Source of the DNA: an uncultured Verrucomicrobiota bacterium
GTDB taxonomy: Bacteria > Verrucomicrobiota > Verrucomicrobiia > Chthoniobacterales > JACTMZ01
Assembly (NCBI GenBank): GCA_903953565.1
Contig: CAJBKE010000024.1
Location: forward strand, 1-39,062
DNA: 39,062 bases
Direction of reading: 5' to 3'
Positions 16,151 to 23,448 of the stretch are shown here, in pieces. A model generated the notes under the pieces. The model ran no database searches and was not told the DNA's origin. It saw nothing but the letters and a program-made list of their open reading frames with translations. The translations under genes were made by a program, and so were the position numbers. The first letter of the stretch is position 1. Each line of letters starts with the position of its first letter.

Positions 16151-19100
16151 ATGTTCGACCGGCTCATCGCTTTTTCCGTCCGCAACCGCCTCTTGGTGGT
16201 TGTCGTTGCCGCGCTCCTTGCGGCCTACGGCGGTTATGTCCTCACCCGCATCCCGGTCGATGTGTTCCCCGACCTGAACCGCCCGACCGTCACGATTTTC
16301 ACCGAGGCCGGAGGCCTGGCCCCCGACGAAGTGGAGACGCTCGTCACCGTGCCGCTGGAAACGGCGGTCAACGGCGCATCCGGCGTCGAGCGCGTGCGGT
16401 CCATGTCGGGCATCGGCCTTTCGCTCGTCTTCGTCGAGTTCGGATGGGACACGGATATCTACCGCGCGCGGCAGATTGTCGGGGAAAAAGTGGCCGAAGT
16501 GACTCCGCGTTTGCCGGAGAACATCCGCCCGTTCCTCGGTCCGGTGTCCTCCATCATGGGACAAATCATGGCCATCGGTCTGACGAGCGAAAATCCATCG
16601 GTCAGTCCCATGCAACTGCGCACGCTGGCGGACTGGGATGTGCGCCGCCGACTCATGGGTATTCCGGGCGTGTCGCAGGTCACCGTGATGGGCGGCGATG
16701 TGCGCCAATACCAAGTGCTTGTCGATCCCGCCATGCTGGTCGCCACTGGAGTGACTCTGCACGAGGTTCAGGCCGCGATCGACGAGTCGAACGTGAATTC
16801 GTCCGGCGGCTTTCTCCCCGACGCGCACACCGAGCGCCTCATCCGCAATCTGGCCCGTGTGGAGAGCGCGGATGATCTGGCCTCGACCGTGGTCAAAGTG
16901 CTCCCTGACGGCTCCCGCATCCTGCTCGGACAAGTCGCCGAGGTGCGTGAGGGAGCCTCGCTGCACAAGCGCGGCGATGCCGGTATCGATGGAAAACCCG
17001 GCGTGATCCTCACCGTGCAGAAGCAGCCCGGCGCCGACACCATCGATCTGACTCGAAAAATCGAGTCCCAGCTGGCCGTCGTCGGCGCGGCGTTGCCGGA
17101 GGGCGTGAAAATTCACACCGATATTTTCCGGCAGAGCAATTTCATCGCGCGGGCCGTGCACAACGTAGAGGAAGCCCTGCGCGACGGGAGTCTCATGGTG
17201 GCGGTCGTCCTGTTTATTTTTCTCCTCAACTTCCGGACCACGGCGATCACCTTGACCGCGATACCGCTGTCCTTGCTTGTCACCTTCATCGTATTTCACG
17301 CCACCGGGCTCGGTATCAACACCATGACGCTCGGAGGTTTGGCCGTGGCCATCGGCGAATTGGTCGACGACGCCATCGTGGACGTGGAAAACGTCTTCCG
17401 CCGCCTGCGGGAAAACCGGCATACCGCCAAACCGCGCCCCGTGCTCGACGTGGTCGTTGAAGCCTCGCGCGAGATCCGCAACTCGATCGTCTACGCCACG
17501 GTGCTTGTTGTTCTCGTGTTCCTTCCGCTTTTCGCGTTGCAGGGCATCGAGGGGCGAATCTTCACCCCACTCGCCGTGGCCTACATTGTATCCATCCTCG
17601 CATCGTTGGCCGTGTCGCTCACCGTGACCCCTGCGCTATGCGCGCTGCTGCTTCCTCGCATGAAGCGGATGGAACACCGCGGGGACGGATGGATCGTGCG
17701 CAAAGTCAAAGCTCTCGAGGCCAAATTGCTCGACTACGGTTTCAAGGCGCCACGGCGCGTCTACCTCGCGGCGGCGGGTCTCTTCGTCGCCGCTCTCGTC
17801 ACCTTGCCGACTCTCGGGCGCGAGTTCCTGCCGGAATTCAACGAAGGCAGCATCACCGCGTTTGTCGTCTCCGCCCCCGGAACTTCGCTCGAAGAGAGTA
17901 ACCGCATCAGCCGCATGGCCGAGAAACTCCTCGCGCAGATTCCCGAAGCCCGCACCATCGCGCGGCGCACGGGCCGTGCCGAGGGAGACGAGCACGTCAT
18001 GGAGGTCAACACCACGGAGATCGAATTCGAGTTGGACCCCTCCGACCGCTCGAAGGCCGAGATACTCGCGGACATCCGGGCCAAGCTGGCTACCCTGCCC
18101 GGCGTCGGCGTCAGCGTGGGCCAGCCGATTTCCCACCGCATCGACCACATTCTTTCCGGTGTGCAGGCGCAGATCGCGATCAAGGTGTTCGGCGACGACT
18201 TGGAAACCTTGCGGAGGCTGGCCGCCGAGGTGCGTGACGCGGTCGCCGACATTCCGGGTATGACCGATGTGCAGATCGAGCGCGTCACGCTCGTGCCGCA
18301 GATCCATGTCCGATTCGACCGCGCCAAATGCGCCGCCTACGGATTGCGTCCGGGCGAGGCGGCGCGCTACACCGAGATGGCTATCAAGGGAGCGGCCGTT
18401 ACCGAGTTGATCGAAGGCCAGCGCACCTTCGATGTCGTGCTGCGATTGACCGACCAGGCGCGGAGCGACCTCGATGCCATCCGCTCCATTCCGGTCGACA
18501 CGCTCGGCGGCGAGCTCGTGCCGCTCGGTCTCATCGCCGAAGTGAGCGAGGCCATGGGGCCGAATATGATCAACCGCGAGAACGCGCAGCGGCGCATCTA
18601 CGTCTCGGCGAATGCGGCAGGGCGCGATCTCGTCACCGTCGTGCAGGAGGCGCAGGCCGCCGTGGCGGAAAAAGTCGACTTCCCCGAAGGTTACTACGTC
18701 ACCTACGGCGGTCAGTTCGAGAGCGAGGCCGGCGCTTTGCGTCTCATCCTGCTCCTCGGGACATTCAGCCTCGGCGCCATGTTTTTCGTGCTCTACACGC
18801 TGTTCCGCAGTGCCGCCTTCGCCGCGCAGGTCATGCTCAATATCCCGCTCGCCTTCGTCGGCGCGGTCTTCGGGGTGAAATTTTTCTCCGGCGGCGTCCT
18901 CTCCGTTGCATCGATGGTCGGCTTCATCGCCCTGACCGGCATCGCCGCCCGCAACGGCATCATGATGATCTCGCACTACCTGCACTTGATGAGAGAGGAA
19001 GGCATGCCCTTCGGCCGGGACATGATCGTGCGCGGCACGCAGGAACGCGTCGTGCCGGTGCTTATGACCGCGCTCACCGCCGGGCTCGCCCTCTTCCCGC

Positions 19101-19291
19101 TGCTTCTCGGCGCCGATCAGCCCGGCAAAGAAATTTTGCATCCGGTGGCCGTGGTCATTTTCTGCGGCCTCTTCACCAGCACGCTGCTCGATCTCATCGT
19201 GCGCCCGCTCGTTTTCTGGCAATATGGGCGCCGCGCCGCAGAACGGCTCGTGCCGGAAGCTTTTTCCCAACCAACCACAACACAACCATGA
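16151..19291 (+). CDS. Heavy-metal efflux RND pump, CzcA/CusA type
   Basis: A 1046-residue resistance-nodulation-division transporter driven by the proton gradient. It has the family start FDRLIAFSVRNRLLVVVVA, RIPVDVFPDLNRPTV, the porter-domain NVNSSGGFLPD and GRAEGDEHVMEVNTTEIEFE, and twelve predicted membrane segments in two halves. The proton-relay segment reads AIGELVDDAIVDVENVFRRL (residues about 398-417); relative to CzcA, the first Asp of the DFG motif is replaced while the later Asp and Glu remain and extra acidic residues are present. The substrate is probably a divalent metal, judging from two His-rich neighbours, but could be monovalent copper. Its stop overlaps the next start (ATGA). 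Confidence 0.92.
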   Translation: MFDRLIAFSVRNRLLVVVVAALLAAYGGYVLTRIPVDVFPDLNRPTVTIFTEAGGLAPDEVETLVTVPLETAVNGASGVERVRSMSGIGLSLVFVEFGWDTDIYRARQIVGEKVAEVTPRLPENIRPFLGPVSSIMGQIMAIGLTSENPSVSPMQLRTLADWDVRRRLMGIPGVSQVTVMGGDVRQYQVLVDPAMLVATGVTLHEVQAAIDESNVNSSGGFLPDAHTERLIRNLARVESADDLASTVVKVLPDGSRILLGQVAEVREGASLHKRGDAGIDGKPGVILTVQKQPGADTIDLTRKIESQLAVVGAALPEGVKIHTDIFRQSNFIARAVHNVEEALRDGSLMVAVVLFIFLLNFRTTAITLTAIPLSLLVTFIVFHATGLGINTMTLGGLAVAIGELVDDAIVDVENVFRRLRENRHTAKPRPVLDVVVEASREIRNSIVYATVLVVLVFLPLFALQGIEGRIFTPLAVAYIVSILASLAVSLTVTPALCALLLPRMKRMEHRGDGWIVRKVKALEAKLLDYGFKAPRRVYLAAAGLFVAALVTLPTLGREFLPEFNEGSITAFVVSAPGTSLEESNRISRMAEKLLAQIPEARTIARRTGRAEGDEHVMEVNTTEIEFELDPSDRSKAEILADIRAKLATLPGVGVSVGQPISHRIDHILSGVQAQIAIKVFGDDLETLRRLAAEVRDAVADIPGMTDVQIERVTLVPQIHVRFDRAKCAAYGLRPGEAARYTEMAIKGAAVTELIEGQRTFDVVLRLTDQARSDLDAIRSIPVDTLGGELVPLGLIAEVSEAMGPNMINRENAQRRIYVSANAAGRDLVTVVQEAQAAVAEKVDFPEGYYVTYGGQFESEAGALRLILLLGTFSLGAMFFVLYTLFRSAAFAAQVMLNIPLAFVGAVFGVKFFSGGVLSVASMVGFIALTGIAARNGIMMISHYLHLMREEGMPFGRDMIVRGTQERVVPVLMTALTAGLALFPLLLGADQPGKEILHPVAVVIFCGLFTSTLLDLIVRPLVFWQYGRRAAERLVPEAFSQPTTTQP

Positions 19292-19707
19292 AACACCTAG
19301 CCATCATCCTCACACTCGCCCTCTCCTCTGCCGCCCAAGCCGGCGAAGGCCACGCACACAGTCATAGCCACGAACACATCGTCATCCCGGCCACGCTCCC
19401 GGAAGTCAGATCCGCCATCACCGCCAAGCAATCCGAACTGGCCGCCGCGCTCGCCGCACGCGATGCGGACAAAGCGCATGGCGTGGCCGACTTCCTCGTC
19501 GCCTACGTGAAAGCCATCCCGGGTCTTATGGCATCGGCGGACGCAACAACCAAGCAACGGGCCGAAGGCATGGCCAAAAACACAGCCAAAGCTTGGCAGA
19601 CGACCGTGGAAAAAGCCGACCACGGCGAATTCGATCAAGCCAACGCCGAAGCAGCGAAAGCCTCCGCTACCTACAAACTCCTCGAAGCACGCCTCCCGGA
19701 AAAATAG
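19288..19707 (+). CDS. Small His-tagged periplasmic helical protein, last gene of the metal-efflux operon
   Basis: A 139-residue protein with a signal peptide (AIILTLALSSAAQA), followed by a metal-binding-type stretch HAHSHSHEH and then an alpha-helical body rich in Ala and Lys (AAALAARDADKAHGVADF, KASATYKLLEARL). No named family is recognised. The ATG lies inside the last codons of the CzcA-like gene, so it is translationally coupled to the pump and probably serves as a periplasmic metal chaperone or sensor, which is inference. Confidence 0.75.
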   Translation: MKHLAIILTLALSSAAQAGEGHAHSHSHEHIVIPATLPEVRSAITAKQSELAAALAARDADKAHGVADFLVAYVKAIPGLMASADATTKQRAEGMAKNTAKAWQTTVEKADHGEFDQANAEAAKASATYKLLEARLPEK

Positions 19708-19745
19708 ACCGCATGTCGACCTGCCTAGTCAGTTCGCGCCGCCGC

Positions 19746-19975
19746 CTAGCCTAAGCACTCTCCTCCGGAACTTTTATTTCCGGCTGATGTCAGTCAGCCG
19801 GAAACTATCCGCGTTAATCCGTGGCTGGTTTGCTTCCGTGGCCTGGTTTTTCTCTGATCTGCCAACTGCCAACTGAGCCGCGAGACAGGCCTTAGCCAAC
19901 ACCGTCCACTCCGGCCTCTGGGCCCGGCTATCCGTCTTCATCCGTGTGAATCCGCGCTAATCCGTGGCTTGCCTT
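19746..19975. repeat. Composite intergenic repeat, copy 1 (hairpin plus ATCCGTG-type repeats)
   Basis: It opens with CCTAG and GCACTCTCCTCCGGA, followed by a perfect hairpin TTTCCGGCTGA-TGTCAG-TCAGCCGGAAA (19777-19804). Next comes ATCCGCGTTAATCCGTGGCT with GGTTTGCTTCCGTGGCCTGG, and a second block of ATCCGTN-type repeats at 19930-19975. A close relative lies at 23041-23175. No gene was seen in the rest of this gap up to 20122. Confidence 0.75.
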
Positions 19976-20122
19976 TCCCGCCTGACAACCCGGTCCGGAC
20001 TGCTAGAGCGGTTAAAAAAAGCTATGGTTGCTCGTCGCCGAATCCACGGGTTCGCGGCACACCGTGCCGCGGGTCGGAGTGCGGCCTTCCGGAAAAGATT
20101 CGTTATCGAAGAGTTCGGCAAT

Positions 20123-20344
20123 TCAGCTTTTCCGTCGTGAGACGAAGAACAAGGCCATGCCTCCGGCCAAGGCAACAACGCCAAGGATTGGAGCCATCGG
20201 AATGGTGTGCGTGCGTTCAGCCGTGATGTGCAGCGGCCCGAAGTCGAACGCCTGCTCCGTGGTGGTGTAGGTGATGCCTTGGTAGGTCAGTGCAACCACA
20301 CCGAGAACAATCAGGATGATGGAGGCGATGAGGAGGGGTTTCAT
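20123..20344 (-). CDS. Small two-helix membrane protein (DUF3185-like)
   Basis: A 73-residue protein made of an N-terminal membrane helix (LLIASIILIVLGVVALTYQG), a short outer loop (ITYTTTEQAFDFGPLHITAE) and a second helix (ILGVVALAGGMALFFV) ending in basic residues. This layout matches small DUF3185-type membrane proteins that are common in diderm bacteria and have no known function. The frame is open to 20545, but only the ATG at 20344 gives a membrane helix at the start. It is the last of three small minus-strand membrane-protein genes. Confidence 0.7.
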   Translation of the reverse strand: MKPLLIASIILIVLGVVALTYQGITYTTTEQAFDFGPLHITAERTHTIPMAPILGVVALAGGMALFFVSRRKS

Positions 20345-20423
20345 GAGTTGTCCGCTGAGCGCCGTGTTGTCGAATCTCGTGTCAGGTATCTTCGCCGGCG
20401 CCGAAACAAGGACGCTGCGGTGG

Positions 20424-20636
20424 TCAACCTTCTTGGCATCGGCAACCGCGTGAGACGAGGAAGCCGATGGCGAAGCCAAAGAAAGTCCCTGCCGCGAGAA
20501 GTCTGTAGGTGTTGTCGTGCGCGATCCGATCCGCCGCACCGGCACCCTCCCGGATTCGCTCCAAGGCGCGATCGCGCAATGGCATGGATGGCGTCTCGTT
20601 CTCGATGTCTTGTCCGTTTGTGTCTGTTTTCTTCAT
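20424..20636 (-). CDS. Small membrane-anchored protein resembling ElaB/YqjD
   Basis: A 70-residue protein with a charged N-terminal helix (LRDRALERIREGAGAADRIA) and a single C-terminal membrane segment (YRLLAAGTFFGFAIGFLVSR). The ElaB/YqjD/DUF883 group has this order and includes stress-induced, ribosome-associated inner-membrane proteins; the match here is by layout and the end motif, and the body is shorter than the about 100 residues usual for the family. The start at 20636 was chosen over longer upstream frames because it leaves a normal helical domain. Confidence 0.65.
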   Translation of the reverse strand: MKKTDTNGQDIENETPSMPLRDRALERIREGAGAADRIAHDNTYRLLAAGTFFGFAIGFLVSRGCRCQEG

Positions 20637-20740
20637 GATTTTTCTTTTGCGAACAACTTTAGCCCTCGCGTTCCGCGGACCGGCAATGTTGCTGTCGACC
20701 GCGCCCGCATTTGGCCGGGGACCATGGTTGCTTCTCCGAG

Positions 20741-20887
20741 TTAGACCCGTCGGCCCGAGATGAGGTTCAGTAGCACCATGATGATGGCAATCACCAGCAG
20801 GACGTGGATGAATGCCCCCATCGTATAGCCAGTGACCAAACCGAGGAGCCACAGGACGATCAGGATTAATGCGATTGTGTAGAGCAT
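20741..20887 (-). CDS. 48-residue membrane protein, lmo0937 type
   Basis: A very short gene encoding two closely spaced hydrophobic helices: IALILIVLWLLGLVTG and IHVLLVIAIIMVLLNLISG, ending in RRV. The wording LWLLGLVTGYTMGAFIHVLL is the hallmark of the lmo0937 family of tiny membrane proteins, often found with stress genes. Function is unknown. It stands upstream of the ElaB/YqjD-like and DUF3185-like genes on the same strand. Confidence 0.85.
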   Translation of the reverse strand: MLYTIALILIVLWLLGLVTGYTMGAFIHVLLVIAIIMVLLNLISGRRV

Positions 20888-21145
20888 AATTAGCGAATTT
20901 GGATGGTTGATGTTTCTATGGTGGCGGAGCGTGGACCGCCGAAAGTGATTTCATCGGCGCCGGAACAGCCAATCGGGAAAAAGGATCCGGAGACCGCGCG
21001 CAGCGTAAGGATTGCTTTCACGGGACAAGCATCTGCGGGAAGCCGCCTCCGTGCCATGGGGTGAAGTTCCGAGCTTCTTGCTCCGCATTTGATGCTGCGT
21101 TGTGTTGAGGCGGCGAGTGGGGAAAGGTTCTCACTGAACCGGGAC
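20888..21145. other. Intergenic stretch without recognised gene
   Basis: No convincing coding frame or RNA gene is seen here. It probably carries the promoter for the small membrane-protein genes on the minus strand and ends at the fasciclin-gene terminator. Confidence 0.5.
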
Positions 21146-21185
21146 AAAAAAAGCCGGCCATTCCGCCTCGCGGCAGAATGGCCGG
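21146..21185 (-). terminator. Intrinsic terminator after the fasciclin gene
   Basis: On the minus strand CCGGCCATTCTGCC pairs perfectly with GGCGGAATGGCCGG around a GCGA loop, followed by C and seven T residues. It lies about 40 bases after the stop codon of the fasciclin protein. Confidence 0.93.
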
Positions 21186-21227
21186 TGGTTTGTTGCGTGT
21201 TGCCTGGGGACAAATCCCAGAAGTCGG

Positions 21228-21734
21228 TTAGTCGGCGACGACCACGGTATCGATCTCGTGAATCACCCCGTTGGAGGCTTCAATATCGGTGGCGGTCACG
21301 ACCGCATTGCCGAATTTGACCTCGCCGCCGGCGACAGCGACCACGACGTCCTTGCCGTTGAGGGTTTCCACCGGGCCGGCTTTGACATTGGCCGCCATGA
21401 CCTTGCCCTTGACCACGTGGTTTTTGAGGATTGCGGCGAGCTTCGCTTTGTTTGCTGGTTTAAGCAGATCGTCGAGGGTGCCCGCCGGCAGCTTCTTGAA
21501 AGCCGCATTGTTGGGCGCGAAGACCGTGAAGGGCCCCGGACCTTGCAACGCTTCCACGAGATCGGCGGCCGCGAGGGCCTTCACCAAGGTGCTGAAGTCA
21601 GGGTTCCCCGAGGCAACTTTGACGATGTTGTTGCCGTTCGATGCAGGTTTGGTCGGCATCTGCGCGAGGAGTGAGTTGACGGCAGCGATCGAGATCGCCA
21701 CTGCCACGATGGTTTTGAGGATTGGATGTTTCAT
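21228..21734 (-). CDS. Secreted fasciclin (FAS1) domain protein
   Basis: A 168-residue protein with a signal peptide (TIVAVAISIAAVNSLLAQ) and a single FAS1 domain of about 130 residues. Seen are the H1 box GPFTVFAPNNAAFKKLPAGT, the region ILKNHVVKGK with the conserved His, the core LNGKDVVVAV, and the H2-type ending ASNGVIHEIDTVVV. FAS1 domains mediate adhesion or binding at the cell surface. The gene stands alone with its own terminator and faces the NHL-repeat gene across a divergent gap. Confidence 0.92.
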   Translation of the reverse strand: MKHPILKTIVAVAISIAAVNSLLAQMPTKPASNGNNIVKVASGNPDFSTLVKALAAADLVEALQGPGPFTVFAPNNAAFKKLPAGTLDDLLKPANKAKLAAILKNHVVKGKVMAANVKAGPVETLNGKDVVVAVAGGEVKFGNAVVTATDIEASNGVIHEIDTVVVAD

Positions 21735-22007
21735 GATGTAGTATTTCTAACCCCGCCAACCTTAGACATCTCCAGCAGCACAGGTATGGGGTCTGCACCT
21801 ACGCCGCGCGCTTGGTCACACGGTGGCTGATTTTTGTCTGATCTGTGAACTGATGCCGCGTTAATTTGACCGCTGCACTCAACTCTTCGAGTTGTCTGTT
21901 TGGTCGCCGGGCGACCAACTGACGCACTGCGCGCTGCTTGCCGAGTCAAGGCCCGCTCCTTGGCGCGCGAGATTGACTCCGTGTTCGCTAAATGTTCTCT
22001 CCAAGCC
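21735..22007. other. Divergent promoter region with a decayed intergenic repeat
   Basis: The gap between the fasciclin and NHL genes contains a worn copy of the composite repeat's tail (GTGGCTGATTTTTGTCTGATC near 21821), a small hairpin CAACTC-TTC-GAGTTG and a palindrome TTGGTCGC-CGG-GCGACCAA at about 21898-21916. The arms fit an operator or a transcript-end structure. Confidence 0.4.
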
Positions 22008-22967
22008 ATGAGAAAATCTCGCCGCCGCTTCCTCGGGCTCATCCTCGCCCTCGCGCCTTTGCACACCGCGCCCGCTGCCGAGTTGCTCTACGTGCCCCTG
22101 GTCTTGGATGGTCTCGTCCTTACTTATGACATCTCGCGTCTCAATGCCGTTGACGTCAAGGACTCCGAGCAGACCTTCATCAGTTCCAACATCATCGGGC
22201 CGAACGGTATCGCCTTTGATCCGTCCGGAAACGTCTACGTCTCGAATGGTGCTTCCAATTCGATCAGCAAGTTCGGCTCGACCGGAAACTTCCTTTCGAC
22301 CATCGGATCATCGGTTATGCTGGCCGATCCCGCCGGTCTGGCCGTCGATTCACAGGGCAATCTCTATGCGGCGAACTTTGGGGTATCGGCCGGAGTGAGT
22401 AGCACCATAGCCAAGTTCGACTCCGCCGGAACATTCGTTGGAGCGATCAGCAACAACGTCAACCGCCCGTTCGGAGTTCTTGTCGACGCCGCCGACAACC
22501 TCTACGTCGGAAATTGGTTCACCAACAAGATCAGCAAGTTCGATTCGAGCGGAACTTTTCAGACCACCCTCGGCGACTCGAACAACATCAACGGACCCAT
22601 GGGCATCGTCAAAGATTCCGGCGGCAATCTTTTCGTGGCCAACCTCGATAGCCCGATCGGAAGCAACGTGGCCAAATTCGATCCGGCCGGTCTCTTTTCC
22701 GGTTACATCGGCGAGTTGGCCAACCTGACCAATCCCTCGGCTCTCGCCATCGATTCTGCCGGCAACCTGTATGTCTCCAGCGGTATTTCCAACACCGCCA
22801 TGATCAGCAAGTTCGATTCCCTCGGGGCCCTCCAGTTCTCGTGGACCATTCCCTCCGTGGCCAACACCATGGCCATCGCCGTTCCCGAACCCTCCACCGC
22901 AGTCTTGGTTCTTCTCGGCGCTGGGGCCCTCCTCGCCTACCGCCGCAGCCGCCACAAACCGCGCTGA
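22008..22967 (+). CDS. NHL-repeat secreted protein with PEP-CTERM sorting tail
   Basis: A 319-residue protein with a basic start and signal peptide (RRRFLGLILALAPLHTAPAA). Five NHL-type beta-propeller repeats follow, each with a GPxGIAxDxxGNLYVxN core: GPNGIAFDPSGNVYVSN, DPAGLAVDSQGNLYAAN, RPFGVLVDAADNLYVGN, GPMGIVKDSGGNLFVAN and NPSALAIDSAGNLYVSS. The C-terminus has the sorting signal: the PEP motif in AVPEPSTA, a membrane helix (VLVLLGAGALLAY) and a basic end (RRSRHK). An exosortase, encoded outside this window, would process it. It is probably a cell-surface or matrix protein. Confidence 0.88.
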   Translation: MRKSRRRFLGLILALAPLHTAPAAELLYVPLVLDGLVLTYDISRLNAVDVKDSEQTFISSNIIGPNGIAFDPSGNVYVSNGASNSISKFGSTGNFLSTIGSSVMLADPAGLAVDSQGNLYAANFGVSAGVSSTIAKFDSAGTFVGAISNNVNRPFGVLVDAADNLYVGNWFTNKISKFDSSGTFQTTLGDSNNINGPMGIVKDSGGNLFVANLDSPIGSNVAKFDPAGLFSGYIGELANLTNPSALAIDSAGNLYVSSGISNTAMISKFDSLGALQFSWTIPSVANTMAIAVPEPSTAVLVLLGAGALLAYRRSRHKPR

Positions 22968-23040
22968 TCCGCGGTCTTGGCCAGCCAATGCCGCCCGGTC
23001 AGCAAACGCGACGTCTCGCACGTCCGCGAGTTGGTCGCGG

Positions 23041-23175
23041 CCTAGTGGCGCGCACTCTCCTCCGGGATACTTATTTTCGGACGAGGTCACGCGTCCGAAA
23101 ATATTCTCTGTCATCCGTGTTTATCCGCGTTAATCGGTGGCTGGTTTGCTTCTGTGGCCTGCCTTTTTCTGTCTG
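23041..23175. repeat. Composite intergenic repeat, copy 2
   Basis: Same order as the copy at 19746: CCTAG, GCACTCTCCTCCGGGA, a perfect hairpin ATTTTCGGACG-N8-CGTCCGAAAAT (23073-23102), then ATCCGTGTTTATCCGCGTTA and GGTGGCTGGTTTGCTTCTGT. The stem sequence differs from copy 1 but pairs equally well. Confidence 0.78.
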
Positions 23176-23448
23176 CAAAACCACTTGAACGAGCTGAGTC
23201 AGAATCTCGCGATCCGGATTGAGCAGTGGCGATCGGGTCGTCCACTGTCCACGTTGCCCTCGGCTACGCCTCACGCTGTTTGCCAAAAGGCTATCTTCGC
23301 TTCGCTTCGGTTCGCTGCGCTCGGCTGTGGCCCTCTGTTCTCTTCTACTGGCCCTAGTCGTCCTCATCACCAACGGCACCTCCACCAAATCGCATTGATC
23401 TATCCCAGCGTGCCACCGTATTGTTTCTCGGATTTTCTCGCCCGCCAT

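Noticed and set aside
17636-19285. 549-codon minus-strand frame opposite the CzcA-like gene
   Set aside because: Antisense shadow of a well-conserved pump.
20890-21213. 107-codon minus-strand frame after the fasciclin gene
   Set aside because: It spans the fasciclin terminator and shows no recognisable protein features.
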